Below are positions 16,972 through 26,550 of a stretch of DNA of 64,000 nucleotides, piece by piece. This DNA comes from Flavobacterium flabelliforme (GTDB taxonomy: Bacteria; Bacteroidota; Bacteroidia; Flavobacteriales; Flavobacteriaceae). The stretch is taken from assembly GCF_017948675.1 (NCBI RefSeq), contig NZ_JAGFBU010000007.1, positions 48,621 to 112,620 on the forward strand, in the 5' to 3' direction. The notes beneath the pieces were generated by a model. It was not told the DNA's origin. It did not search any database and saw only the letters and a list, made by a program, of their open reading frames with translations. The position numbers were made by a program, and so were the translations under genes. Position 1 is the first letter of the stretch, and every line of letters starts with the position of its first letter.

Positions 16972-19900
16972 TTATTCGACTGTTTTTACATTTCCAGTTC
17001 TTGTTAAAACTCCCCAGCCTTGACTTTCTCCTTTGATTGCTTTTCCTAAAGCCTTGAATAAAATAAAATACATTATTTGTCGGTACACAAAACGTTGTGG
17101 AATGAGCCAGATTAATTTTCCGAATTTTTCTTTTTCGAATCCAAAAGCAATAACGCTCACTAGTATATCTACAGCCATAAAGACAAGATAATATATTCCT
17201 ATTTTACTCATGCTTTCTAAACTATTATAATTCCATAATAAACTAAAAATAAGAATCAAGTCTGCTAAAGGAGCAATCATTGGAAGAATAATTTGAAATA
17301 AGAGGATGTTAGGGAGTGAAACCATTCCTAATCCTTTGTATTTCTTATTAAAACAAGCATCTCTATTTTTCCAAAAGGCTTGCATAATACCATAAGTCCA
17401 ACGAAAACGTTGTTTCATAAATTCCTTTATTGTTTCTGGAGCTTCAGTGACTGCAATTGCCTCTACACAATTGATAATACGATAACCGCTTCTTAAAATT
17501 CGAATAGTTAAATCACAATCTTCTGCGAGCGTATCAGTGGTAAAACCACCGACTTTTAAAATAGCTTCTTTTCTAAAAGCACCAATTGCACCAGGAACAA
17601 CGGCTATGCCATTTATTAAATCAAAGGCACGGCGGTCAAAATTTTGTGAAGTTGTATATTCAATACTTTGCCATTTGGCCAGCATTGTGTTTTCGTTACC
17701 TACTTTCACATTTCCAGCAACAGCACCTACTATTTCATTATTTTTTAAAGGAATGTAAAACCTTTTCATCAATTCTAAAACGGCATCTCCTTTCAGTTGT
17801 GTGTCTGCATCAATGCAAACTACAAAGTCATTTTTTGTTTTGCCAATTCCAAAATTCAAAGCCGAAGCTTTACCTCCATTTGATTTAGAAAAAACTTTAA
17901 CCTGATGATTTGTACCAAATGCTTCAAATGCTCTTTTATAAGTTAAATCTTTAGAACCATCATCTACCACAATAATGTCAAAACTAGGATAATCTTGACG
18001 TAATAAATTTTGTATTGTTTTTACAATGTTCACTTCCTCATTGTAAGCAGGTACAATTATACTAACGCAGGGAACATTCACTAATGGTAAATTAAAAAAA
18101 TCTTTAGTTTTTGCACTTCTTCTTTTTTGAATAAATGCCATTATTGCCATCGCTATAATTCGTAATAATCCCAAAATAATAGCAAACCAAAAAGCAGCTG
18201 AAAGAAAATTACCAAACCAATATCCAAAACTAAATATAGTATTATCTAATGCTATCAAATTACTATTTACTTTTGGCATCACCTCATTTCTAGTTTTTCC
18301 TATTAAATGTGCAACAGTTGTAAACTGCACTCCTTTATTTTTAAAATAATGAATAATACGAGGTAACGCATCTACCGTGGCTTGGCGATCGCCTCCTGCA
18401 TCATGAAATAATATTATTCCTCGTTCAGGATTCAACTCATAGCTACGAACTACACGATTGTAAATACTATCTGCAATAACTCCTTTTTGCCAATCATTGG
18501 GATCAATACTTTCTCCAATTGTATAATAATTTTGTTTTTTACTAAGCGCAATAGGTTTTAGTTCCGCTTCGGTAGTAGGTTCTGCATCTGCATTATAAGG
18601 CGCTCTAAAAAGAATCGTGCTTCTGCCAGTAACAGCTTCTATAAGCAATCGAGTAGTTTCCATTTCAGCTTGAGCTCTTTCAGAACTGACTAAGGCGATA
18701 TTAGGATGCGTAAAAGTGTGATTTCCTATTTCATGTCCTTCTTGGTATACTCGATTTAAAAGTGGCAAATTACTTTCTGCTTGTAAACCCACTACAAAAA
18801 AAGTAGCAGGTACTTTCTCTTTCTTTAATATATCTAAAATCTGAGGGGTGAAATCTGGATCTGGTCCATCATCAAAAGTCAGAATCACTTGGTTTTTTAC
18901 ATTCCCAAATTTTTTGATTACATATTTGGTAGGCAACTCCACATATTTTTGTTCGGTAATGATCCCTTCCGCTTTATTAACCTCTAAATAAATTCTGCCA
19001 GGAGACGGCTCCGTTACCACATCTAAAACTTCACCTTCCCCAATATAATCTGGTGTTGCCTTTGGTGTTTTAACTATTTTTAATTTATTAAAATCAAAAG
19101 GATTTTTAAGCAAACTTTTGTTCGTTAAACTGAGATTATAAAAACTCCACAGCCTATCGTCTTCACTACCCAAACGCCATAAAGCTGTTCCTGCAGTTCC
19201 GTACTCATCTGCAAACCGAATGGTGTTATAATTAGTAGCCGCATCAGTAAAATAAACATCGTGTTTTACAGTACCATCTGTATACTTGTAAAAATTATTA
19301 TAGGTATCATTATTGAAATCTATAACCGAATTAAATTGTTTGGCATTTGACAGCGCTTGCTGGTAAGTGACATTTTTAGCTTCCATATTGGCGGACCAAT
19401 CGTATCCGTAACCTGCAAAACACAAGATTATCTTACTAGGAGAAATGCCTTTTGCGGTTTCATCTAATACTTTTTCGATCCAACGCTGACTACTTATTGA
19501 ACCTGGAACGCTACTCCCAAAATGTTCATCATACGCCATCAAAAAAAGGTAATCATTATACTTTGACAACTCCTTTATATTAAAATCCTCATTATAAGGC
19601 ATTATGTCCTGAGAAACGATGTAATTTAAAGGATGTAATTTTTCATAAAGTTCTTTCTGGAAAGCAATCAATGGCTCATTCGTTTTTTCGATAAACTCTT
19701 CAAAGTCGATATTGACTCCTTGTAAATCATATTTTTTTAAGGCAGCTACAATATCATCGATTAGTAACTTTTTTTTAATAGGATTTGTAAGAATACGATG
19801 AATGATTTCTCCATCAAATTCACCAGCTCCTTTTTCTCTATTGACATTATTGATAAGAGGTATTATCTTGATATTATGCTTTTTCATTAATTTTAAAGCA

Positions 19901-20361
19901 GTCTTATCGATATCCATTTTTAAACGGTCTGTTTTAGAGTCAATAAAAAACCACTCAGGAACTACCATATTCAGCTTTCCGATATTTTTTTGCAAGGAAT
20001 AATAACTCTGCGGATCCCAATCTACATAAAAAGCAGCTCGAATTTGTTCTGTATTACGAATGTCTTTACCCGTTTTGAATCCATTAATTTTTTCACGTGA
20101 TTTTATATAAGCTTCAAAGCCCTTGTATTTCTCTAATTCTTTTTTATCCATGATGGCAGGAATAATAGGTGAATTAAGATGATGCAATATTTCTATTTCA
20201 TTAGTTAATAGAGGCAAAATTGGCTTTATTCCTCTGGCTAAAGTTAGGATTAGTATAGGAATCATTAACAGAACAAAAAAAAGAAAAAACCTTCCCGTCC
20301 ATTTAAATGTTAACCATCTTTTTTGGGTATCGGTATGAAAAACTTGTTTTTTATCGCTCAT
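16972..20361 (-). CDS. Trifunctional GH18-like / polysaccharide deacetylase / GT2 glycosyltransferase membrane protein
   Basis: 1129 residues. Transmembrane helix at about 22-43; GH18-like barrel (about 105-415) with GVNIDFEEF, where catalytic E221 and D219 remain but the first motif aspartate is asparagine (N217); a NodB/CE4 deacetylase (about 487-690) with TFDDGP (D497, D498), metal histidines H548 and H552 in NHTFTH, FRAPY and ILFHDAGG; a transmembrane pair (about 715-745); and a processive GT2 domain (about 765-1000) with DDGS, DAD (851-853), AEDCD and QRFRW (984-988), followed by three or four helices. The layout suggests synthesis of a beta-linked hexosamine polymer on the cytoplasmic side, with deacetylation and hydrolysis outside. 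Single-gene unit. Resembles PgaB plus PgaC in one chain; the polymer is unknown. Confidence 0.9.
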   Translation of the reverse strand: MSDKKQVFHTDTQKRWLTFKWTGRFFLFFVLLMIPILILTLARGIKPILPLLTNEIEILHHLNSPIIPAIMDKKELEKYKGFEAYIKSREKINGFKTGKDIRNTEQIRAAFYVDWDPQSYYSLQKNIGKLNMVVPEWFFIDSKTDRLKMDIDKTALKLMKKHNIKIIPLINNVNREKGAGEFDGEIIHRILTNPIKKKLLIDDIVAALKKYDLQGVNIDFEEFIEKTNEPLIAFQKELYEKLHPLNYIVSQDIMPYNEDFNIKELSKYNDYLFLMAYDEHFGSSVPGSISSQRWIEKVLDETAKGISPSKIILCFAGYGYDWSANMEAKNVTYQQALSNAKQFNSVIDFNNDTYNNFYKYTDGTVKHDVYFTDAATNYNTIRFADEYGTAGTALWRLGSEDDRLWSFYNLSLTNKSLLKNPFDFNKLKIVKTPKATPDYIGEGEVLDVVTEPSPGRIYLEVNKAEGIITEQKYVELPTKYVIKKFGNVKNQVILTFDDGPDPDFTPQILDILKKEKVPATFFVVGLQAESNLPLLNRVYQEGHEIGNHTFTHPNIALVSSERAQAEMETTRLLIEAVTGRSTILFRAPYNADAEPTTEAELKPIALSKKQNYYTIGESIDPNDWQKGVIADSIYNRVVRSYELNPERGIILFHDAGGDRQATVDALPRIIHYFKNKGVQFTTVAHLIGKTRNEVMPKVNSNLIALDNTIFSFGYWFGNFLSAAFWFAIILGLLRIIAMAIMAFIQKRRSAKTKDFFNLPLVNVPCVSIIVPAYNEEVNIVKTIQNLLRQDYPSFDIIVVDDGSKDLTYKRAFEAFGTNHQVKVFSKSNGGKASALNFGIGKTKNDFVVCIDADTQLKGDAVLELMKRFYIPLKNNEIVGAVAGNVKVGNENTMLAKWQSIEYTTSQNFDRRAFDLINGIAVVPGAIGAFRKEAILKVGGFTTDTLAEDCDLTIRILRSGYRIINCVEAIAVTEAPETIKEFMKQRFRWTYGIMQAFWKNRDACFNKKYKGLGMVSLPNILLFQIILPMIAPLADLILIFSLLWNYNSLESMSKIGIYYLVFMAVDILVSVIAFGFEKEKFGKLIWLIPQRFVYRQIMYFILFKALGKAIKGESQGWGVLTRTGNVKTVE

Positions 20362-20497
20362 TTTGCTGTACTTATAAAAAGGAAGAATATTTAATTTCTA
20401 TATATTATAGTCTAAATGTTAAAATCTATTTTTTTTATGAAATTGATTTATTTGGGGCAACACGAAACATAATTTGATTGCAACTCTAAAAAAAATA

Positions 20498-20797
20498 TTA
20501 TTGAATAAAATTGAGTGTTATCAATAAGATTATAATCAAGATTCCTATTAAAGCGACAATAAAAAACAAATCAGCAATTTTTTCTAATTTAACTTTTCGA
20601 GGAGTAAATTTTGATCGAATTGAAAAAAAGGAAAACAAACAAGAGAGTACTAAAAAAACTGCAATCACAGAGGTAAATTCATCTATTTTACTCCCTATAA
20701 TACTTCCATTCATTCGCAAAGAAGTGATTACAAAAAGACAAAAACCTAATAGATTAGCCGAAGTATTCACAATATGAGGAGCAGTTTTCTTAGCCAT
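20498..20797 (-). CDS. Three-helix membrane protein, unknown
   Basis: 99 residues from ATG at 20797 (MAKKTAPHIVNTSANLLGFCL); the frame extends eight codons further up to 20821, but this start looks more natural. Three hydrophobic segments (about 14-30, 38-56 and 72-94) with a basic loop between the second and third (RSKFTPRKVKLEK). No family recognised. Minus strand, separate from the large glycosyltransferase gene by about 140 bases. Confidence 0.6.
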   Translation of the reverse strand: MAKKTAPHIVNTSANLLGFCLFVITSLRMNGSIIGSKIDEFTSVIAVFLVLSCLFSFFSIRSKFTPRKVKLEKIADLFFIVALIGILIIILLITLNFIQ

Positions 20798-21164
20798 ATT
20801 CAAAGACAATGTTAAATACATAGTAAATTTATAAAGTTGTTACTTAAGAAAATTATAAATTATAGAACTTTAACTTTTTATTTACTTTCTATTCATTAAT
20901 TCACAATGTTTCCATCTTTTAAGAAAACCCATCCTAAATAAAAACATCTGATCTTTAAAAAACTAACACTCTTAATATTACCATTCCTACAACATAATTA
21001 TTAAAAGAATTTCTTAAAGAATTCTCCTCTACTTTTATTTTTTATTAGCACTCAAATTGCATTTTATAGCATTTTATAGCATCTTGTCAGAATAAATTAG
21101 ATAGTTTTTGAAAATATTTTGAAATTTGAATTTATAAAACCAATCAAAGGCTTATTTTTGCGCT
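20798..21164 (+). other. Intergenic region upstream of rlmD
   Basis: About 367 bases with no coding frame. It carries a near-duplicate direct repeat 'cattttatagcat' around 21059-21083 and the rlmD promoter at its right end. Otherwise it is low-complexity AT-rich sequence. Confidence 0.5.
21153..21160 (+). promoter_or_regulatory. Candidate -7 element for rlmD, four bases before the start codon
   Basis: TATTTTTG followed by CGC matches TAnnTTTG. It ends only four bases before the ATG at 21165, so transcription would begin at or next to the start codon, implying a leaderless or nearly leaderless mRNA. A TTTG at 21125-21128 could be the -33 element, slightly too far upstream. Confidence 0.5.
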
Positions 21165-22577
21165 ATGGCTAAGAAAAATACAGACAAAGTTGTCTTTCAT
21201 CAAATAAAAGTCCTTGATGCTGGTGCAAAAGGCGTTTCGGTAGCAAAGGCTCCCGATGGTAAAGTAGTTTTTATTCCTAATGTCGTTCCTGGCGATGTAG
21301 TAGACGTGCAAACATTCAAAAAACGCAAAGCCTATTACGAAGGAAAAGCAGTTCATTTTCATGAATTCTCAGAACATCGTGTAACTCCTATTTGTGAACA
21401 TTTTGGAGTTTGTGGTGGTTGTAAATGGCAAAATATGAAATACAGCCAACAACTGTATTACAAGCAAAATGAAGTATTAAATCACTTACAGCGCATAGGA
21501 AAAGTAGAACTTCCTGAATTCGAACCGATTTTAGGTTCAGAAAAACAGTTCTTCTACAGAAACAAAATGGAATTTTCCTTTTCAAACAGCCGTTGGTTAA
21601 CTGAAAAAGAAATTGAAAGCACCGAAGATTTAGGAAATAGAAATGCACTTGGTTTTCATATTCCAAAAATGTGGGACAAAATTCTAGACATTAACAAATG
21701 TCATTTACAAGAAGATCCATCGAATGCCATTCGCAATGAAGTTCGCGCTTTTGCCAATGAACATGGATTAACTTTCTTTAATCCTAGAGCACATGAAGGT
21801 TTATTACGTACTTTGATGTTGCGTACTGCTTCTACTGGTGAAATCATGGTTTTAATTCAGTTTTTTGAAAACGATAAAGCCAAAAGAGAATTACTTCTTG
21901 ATCATCTTTACGAGAAATTCCCTCAAATTACATCTTTACAATATGTTATAAATAGTAAAGCAAATGATACTTTGTATGATACGGACATCAAATTATATAA
22001 AGGTAGAGATTATATTCTGGAAGAAATGGAAGGTTTAAAATTTAGTATTAATGCTAAATCTTTTTACCAAACCAATTCAGATCAAGCATACGAATTATAC
22101 AAAATAACAAGAGATTTTGCTGGATTAACAGGTAATGAAATAGTTTACGATTTATATACCGGAACCGGTACAATTGCACAATTTGTTTCTAAAAAGGCTA
22201 AGAAAGTAATTGGCGTAGAAAGTGTTCCAGAAGCCATTAAAGATGCCAAGTTAAATGCTGAACGCAATGAAATTACTAATTGTGAGTTCTTTGTAGGTGA
22301 TATGAAAGTGGTATTTAATGATGATTTTATCGCTCAACACGGTCATCCAGACGTAATTATTACTGATCCTCCAAGAGATGGTATGCATAAGGATGTTATT
22401 GAACAAATTATGAAAATTGCTCCTGAAAAAGTGGTTTATGTAAGTTGTAACTCTGCTACACAAGCGCGCGATTTAGCATTAATGGACGAGAAATATAAGG
22501 TAACAAGAGTCCGTCCCGTAGATATGTTTCCGCAAACGCATCACGTAGAAAACGTAGTGTTGCTAGAAAGAAGGTAA
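21165..22577 (+). CDS. rlmD: 23S rRNA (uracil-5-)-methyltransferase RlmD/RumA family
   Basis: 470 residues. An N-terminal TRAM domain (about 10-66) is followed by Fe-S cluster cysteines C77, C83 and C86 (CEHFGVCGGC) plus a later one in DINKCHLQ. The SAM-binding motif is YDLYTGTGTIAQ, the DPPRDG motif is present, and the catalytic cysteine lies in VVYVSCNSATQARDL (near residue 428). Methylates a specific uridine of 23S rRNA at C5. Probably expressed from its own promoter; the DUF6452 gene 103 bases downstream may follow on the same transcript. Confidence 0.92.
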   Translation: MAKKNTDKVVFHQIKVLDAGAKGVSVAKAPDGKVVFIPNVVPGDVVDVQTFKKRKAYYEGKAVHFHEFSEHRVTPICEHFGVCGGCKWQNMKYSQQLYYKQNEVLNHLQRIGKVELPEFEPILGSEKQFFYRNKMEFSFSNSRWLTEKEIESTEDLGNRNALGFHIPKMWDKILDINKCHLQEDPSNAIRNEVRAFANEHGLTFFNPRAHEGLLRTLMLRTASTGEIMVLIQFFENDKAKRELLLDHLYEKFPQITSLQYVINSKANDTLYDTDIKLYKGRDYILEEMEGLKFSINAKSFYQTNSDQAYELYKITRDFAGLTGNEIVYDLYTGTGTIAQFVSKKAKKVIGVESVPEAIKDAKLNAERNEITNCEFFVGDMKVVFNDDFIAQHGHPDVIITDPPRDGMHKDVIEQIMKIAPEKVVYVSCNSATQARDLALMDEKYKVTRVRPVDMFPQTHHVENVVLLERR

Positions 22578-22680
22578 TATTAAGTAAACGTTAGAAGATG
22601 TTGCTCTGAAATATTAATTTTAAAAGTACGATTGTCTTTTATGATTATTTTTTGCTAGTAATTTTTGAATTTAAGGATTT

Positions 22681-23202
22681 ATGAAAAAAATAATTTTATT
22701 GGTATTGGTTTTCGCCTTCACTTTCTCTTCTTGTGAAAAAGATGATATTTGTGATGCAAATACACCTACAACACCTCGTCTAGTGATTAGTTTTTATGAT
22801 TTTTTGAATCCTTCGGTTTTAAAAAATGTAAATAATTTAAAAGTAGTAGGTGAAGGAATGCCAAATGGTATTCTTTTTGGCGGATTACAAACCACAAGTG
22901 CCAACACCATTTCTATTCCTCTAAAAACTGTAGGTACGAATACAACCTATAGGTTTACATTAAATTTTGCAGATTCAAATCCAGCAAATGTGGATGAAGA
23001 CATTATACGATTTGATTACAGTACTAAAGAAATCTTTGTTTCTAGAGCGTGTGGTTATAAAACTAATTTCACATTAGATCCTACAAATCCTTATACACAT
23101 ACCGATCCCGTAGATCCTAGTAAAAGATGGATGAAATTTATATCGGTTGAAAAAAATAATATTGAAAACGAAAATGAAACACACATTAAGATCTTTTTTT
23201 AG
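22681..23202 (+). CDS. DUF6452-type lipoprotein
   Basis: 173 residues. Signal peptide with lipobox FSSC; the cysteine is followed by EKDD, close to the acidic export signal of surface lipoproteins. The mature part is beta-rich with a second cysteine early (DICDAN) and one in RACGY. Gene order next to rlmD and a DUF6048 outer-membrane protein, plus the ARACGYK-like segment near the C-terminus, fits the flavobacterial DUF6452 family. Function unknown. Its 3' end overlaps the next gene by 29 bases. Confidence 0.75.
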   Translation: MKKIILLVLVFAFTFSSCEKDDICDANTPTTPRLVISFYDFLNPSVLKNVNNLKVVGEGMPNGILFGGLQTTSANTISIPLKTVGTNTTYRFTLNFADSNPANVDEDIIRFDYSTKEIFVSRACGYKTNFTLDPTNPYTHTDPVDPSKRWMKFISVEKNNIENENETHIKIFF

Positions 23203-24025
23203 TTTTTTTCTCGTTTTAGCGTTGACTGTAGTTCAGGCACAAGAAACTAGCCCAAAACCCAAAACACCAAAACAAAGCCTACCAGAGAAAAATATTCCTG
23301 CCACTGAAAAAACAGAACAGGAAATCCCTAGTACGCCATTGCCATTGGTAGAAATAGAACCTGTAGTAAAAAAAGAATTAACAACGACACAGAAAACAGA
23401 TAGGTATGGTGTGCGAGTTGGTCTAGACTTATATAAACTCACTAGAGCCTTATATGATAAAAACTATAAAGGAATTGAACTCGTAGGCGATTACCGATTA
23501 ACAAAAAAATACTTTTTGGCTGCCGAATTAGGGAACGAAAATAAAACGACAGATGATGATCGTGTAAATTTCACTACAAAAGGTTCCTACATAAAAGCTG
23601 GTTTTGATTACAACGCTTATGAAAACTGGCTAGATATGGAAAACATTATCTCTATTGGATTGCGATATGGTTTTAGTACTTTTAATCAGCAATTAAATAA
23701 TTACAGAATTTACAATTCTAATCCGTATTTTGGAGAAACTCCTATAATTTCTTCAGGGAAAAGTTTTGATGGATTGTCTGCAAGTTGGATTGAAGTGGTT
23801 GCCGGGGTGAAAGCAAAAGTATTTAACAATGTTTTTATGGGCTTTAGCCTTAGACTAAACCGACTAATTACTAATAAAGAACCTGAAAACTTCTCTAATT
23901 TGTACATACCCGGTTTTAATAGAACTTACGATGGTAGTTTTGGAGTAGGATTTAATTACACCGTAACTTATTTTGTACCAATCTATAAAAAGAAAATAAA
24001 AATACCTGTCAAAGAGAAAAAATAA
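23174..24025 (+). CDS. DUF6048-type outer-membrane beta-barrel protein
   Basis: 283 residues from ATG at 23174 (MKHTLRSFFSFFLVLALTVVQAQ, a standard signal peptide); an upstream TTG in frame is ignored. After the signal comes a proline/lysine/glutamate-rich spacer (about 25-75), then an outer-membrane barrel beginning YGVRVGLDLYKLTRALYDKNYKGIEL with alternating aromatic strands. The end of the barrel is followed by a short basic tail. The 29-base overlap with the lipoprotein gene and the shared context suggest that the two products act together in the outer membrane. Function unknown. Confidence 0.78.
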   Translation: MKHTLRSFFSFFLVLALTVVQAQETSPKPKTPKQSLPEKNIPATEKTEQEIPSTPLPLVEIEPVVKKELTTTQKTDRYGVRVGLDLYKLTRALYDKNYKGIELVGDYRLTKKYFLAAELGNENKTTDDDRVNFTTKGSYIKAGFDYNAYENWLDMENIISIGLRYGFSTFNQQLNNYRIYNSNPYFGETPIISSGKSFDGLSASWIEVVAGVKAKVFNNVFMGFSLRLNRLITNKEPENFSNLYIPGFNRTYDGSFGVGFNYTVTYFVPIYKKKIKIPVKEKK

Positions 24026-24042
24026 CTTGGAGATGATTTCAT

Positions 24043-24086
24043 AAAAAAGGAGATAAATTCGTAATGAAAGTATCTCCTTTTTTTTA
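24043..24086 (+). terminator. Bidirectional terminator
   Basis: Stem AAAAAAGGAGATA / TATCTCCTTTTTT with a 15-base loop and T tract, between the DUF6048 gene (+) and the convergent small membrane protein gene (-). Confidence 0.85.
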
Positions 24087-24102
24087 TTTTCTGATAAAAA
24101 AT

Positions 24103-24339
24103 CTATCCTATTTCTTTAATTCCTTTCATAAAAATCCACTTCATGTAGAATTTTTCACCATCCTTTGTTCTTATCGCTTGAAATTTTGGTGATAATAGTG
24201 TTCCAATTGCAAATGCTGTTAATGGAATCCAAAATCCAGTTAAATTAGTGTACTGTGCCACCAAATATCTTGCAGAAATAAATAATATTGCAAAGCATCC
24301 CAGTTGATAAATAAATGCTCGTATTTGTAATTTAGTCAT
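24103..24339 (-). CDS. Small two-helix membrane protein, unknown
   Basis: 78 residues with two hydrophobic helices (about 8-28 and 35-50) and a basic C-terminal half (FQAIRTKDGEKFYMKWIFMKGIKEIG). No named family recognised. Located 45 bases downstream of the THUMP methyltransferase on the same strand, so it may share its transcript. Confidence 0.6.
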   Translation of the reverse strand: MTKLQIRAFIYQLGCFAILFISARYLVAQYTNLTGFWIPLTAFAIGTLLSPKFQAIRTKDGEKFYMKWIFMKGIKEIG

Positions 24340-24384
24340 CCGATTTCTAATTTTGAGTTATATTAATTTAAAAACAATTTGAAA

Positions 24385-25581
24385 TTATAAACTAGCATCT
24401 GGTGTATTTGAATTATCTTCCGGAACCACCTGAAACTTTGTTCTCTTACTTCCTTCGTACATTTCGTACTTTACCAAACGGGCTTCTAATCCGGCATTAA
24501 AAAGTTTAATTTTTCTGGAAGGCTTTAATCCCACATATTTTAATGCTTCTAAATTGGCTGTAATCATCCAAGCATTGGTACCTGGATAATTTTTCTTCAA
24601 GGTGTCACCAATACTTTTATAAAATTCCTCCATATGTATATCCAATCGTTCATCATAAGGCGGATTGAACACTAAGTGCAATTTCCCTTCTGTTGTTTTT
24701 TCAGTATCAAAAAAGTTGTTTTCCTCGATAGTTATATAGTCATCAAGATTCGCATTTTTTATATTGTCTTTTGCTTTCTGAACGGCACTTGGTGCTTTAT
24801 CATATCCTTTAATCGTATGATGAAACTCACGAACGCGTTTCAATAAACTATCAGATATAGCGTCAAACAAATTATTATCCCAATCATTCCATTTTTCGAA
24901 AGCAAATTCTTTACGGTTAATGTTTGCTGGAATATTACAAGCAATCATCGCCGCTTCGGCAAGAAAAGTTCCAGATCCACACATTGGATCTAAGAAATCA
25001 GTTTGTCCGTCCCAACCCGAAAGCAATAAAATTCCTGCAGCCAAAACCTCATTTATAGGAGCAATATTGGTAGCGGTTCTATAACCACGCTGGTTTAAAG
25101 CATTACCAGAAGTATCAAGGGCGACAGAAACTTGATCTTTATCAATATGAATATTAATTCGCAAATCAGGATGCACTTTATCAATACTTGGTCTTTGACC
25201 TGTTCTTTCGCGAAATTGATCCACAATGGCATCTTTACACTTTTGTGAAACAAACTCAGAATGATTAAAATATTCAGAATGTACTGTTGTATCAATCACA
25301 AAAGTTTGATTGGCACCAATTAACTTAGACCAATTCACTCCAGAAATACCTTTGTATAAAGCTTGTTCATTATTGGCTTTGAAAAAATAAATCGGTTTTA
25401 ATATTTTCAAAGCAGTACGCAAAGCTAAATTTGCTTTGTACATAAATCCTTTGTCTCCCTTAAAACTTACCATTCTCACGCCTTGCTCTACATTTTGCGC
25501 GCCTAACATTTGCAATTCTTTTGCTAATATCTCCTCAAAACCAAAAAAGGTTTTGGCAACCATTTTAAAATTATCTTCCAT
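24385..25581 (-). CDS. THUMP-domain RNA (guanine-N2) methyltransferase, RlmL-type
   Basis: 398 residues. An N-terminal ferredoxin-like/THUMP region (about 1-165; EEILAKELQMLGAQNVEQG is the typical start) is followed by a class I SAM fold with DPMCGSGTFLAEAAMIACN and the N6/N2-methyltransferase motif NPPYDERL (near residue 283). It corresponds to the N-terminal half of RlmKL; the RlmK half is absent. Probably methylates 23S rRNA G2445 or an equivalent position, though related THUMP enzymes act on tRNA. Confidence 0.88.
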   Translation of the reverse strand: MEDNFKMVAKTFFGFEEILAKELQMLGAQNVEQGVRMVSFKGDKGFMYKANLALRTALKILKPIYFFKANNEQALYKGISGVNWSKLIGANQTFVIDTTVHSEYFNHSEFVSQKCKDAIVDQFRERTGQRPSIDKVHPDLRINIHIDKDQVSVALDTSGNALNQRGYRTATNIAPINEVLAAGILLLSGWDGQTDFLDPMCGSGTFLAEAAMIACNIPANINRKEFAFEKWNDWDNNLFDAISDSLLKRVREFHHTIKGYDKAPSAVQKAKDNIKNANLDDYITIEENNFFDTEKTTEGKLHLVFNPPYDERLDIHMEEFYKSIGDTLKKNYPGTNAWMITANLEALKYVGLKPSRKIKLFNAGLEARLVKYEMYEGSKRTKFQVVPEDNSNTPDASL

Positions 25582-25748
25582 TTTTCTATAAATTCCAACA
25601 AGTAAATCCTAACTGTATCAGCAACAAAAAAACATTTTTGAGAGGTACTTTAGTAACACTACTTTTTATGGGAGTAAGTATTAAAAAAATATATGCTTTT
25701 GTTCTGTTTGTATCGCAGGGAAATAGTTCTTTTTCTGCAAAAATACAC

Positions 25749-25756
25749 TAAATTTG
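25749..25756 (+). promoter_or_regulatory. Candidate -7 element for the methyltransferase-ZIP unit
   Basis: TAAATTTG followed by CA matches TAnnTTTG, 29 bases before the ATG at 25786. No TTG is seen at the -33 distance. Confidence 0.45.
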
Positions 25757-25785
25757 CATCAATCGAATTAATTGAAAAAGAATAA

Positions 25786-26550
25786 ATGTCTGAAGCTCAA
25801 AAACTGTCAACAGAAAATCAAGTAAAACCAGCAGAAAAGTGGTACTCTTCCTGGTTTGACACACCATATTATCACATTCTTTATAAAGAACGCAACTATA
25901 GAGAAGCGCAAGTTTTCATGGATAATTTAACACATTATCTAAACCTTCCTGAAAAAGCAAAAGTATTGGACTTAGCCTGCGGAAAAGGTCGTCACTCTAT
26001 TTATTTGAATCAACTGGGTTTTGATGTACTCGGTGCAGATCTATCCGAAAATAGTATTGCCGAGGCGAACAAAAATGCAAACGAAACCTTACACTTTAAA
26101 GTGCACGATATGCGAGTGCCTTTTGAGGAAAAATACGATGCAATTTTCAATTTATTTACCAGTTTTGGATATTTTGAAAATGAAGAAGACAATTTAACGA
26201 CTTTAAAAGCCATTAAAGAAAGTCTATCTGAATATGGATTTGCAGCAATCGATTTTATGAATGTGCACCAAGTTGTTAACACTTTGGTTCCAGAAGAAAC
26301 CAAAACTGTTGATGAAATTGATTTTCACATCAAACGTTATTTGAAAGACGGTCACATATACAAAGAAATTGATTTTGAAGATAAAGGGCAACAATTTCAT
26401 TTTACCGAAAAAGTAAAAGCATTAACGCTTCAAGATTTTGAACAATTGATGGAGGAAGCCGGAATCTACTTATTGGATATTTTTGGTGACTATAAATTAA
26501 AAAAATTCCACAAAACAGAAAGCGAGCGATTAATCATGATTTTTAAATAA
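25786..26550 (+). CDS. Class I SAM-dependent methyltransferase
   Basis: 254 residues. SAM-binding motif I is VLDLACGKGRHSIYL; motif II carries the acidic D in DVLGADLS; NLFTSFGYF is the post-motif seen in the UbiE/Methyltransf_25 group. The N-terminal WYSSWFDTPYYHILYKERN is typical of a conserved Bacteroidetes family. The substrate cannot be told from sequence. The stop codon directly abuts the ATG of the ZIP gene, so the two are co-transcribed. Confidence 0.88.
   Translation: MSEAQKLSTENQVKPAEKWYSSWFDTPYYHILYKERNYREAQVFMDNLTHYLNLPEKAKVLDLACGKGRHSIYLNQLGFDVLGADLSENSIAEANKNANETLHFKVHDMRVPFEEKYDAIFNLFTSFGYFENEEDNLTTLKAIKESLSEYGFAAIDFMNVHQVVNTLVPEETKTVDEIDFHIKRYLKDGHIYKEIDFEDKGQQFHFTEKVKALTLQDFEQLMEEAGIYLLDIFGDYKLKKFHKTESERLIMIFK

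Noticed and set aside
25640..25730. Possible degenerate fourth copy of the structured RNA (CGCAGGGAAATAGTTC at about 25714)
   Set aside because: Only the 3' block resembles the element; no 5' block and no pairing partner could be found upstream.
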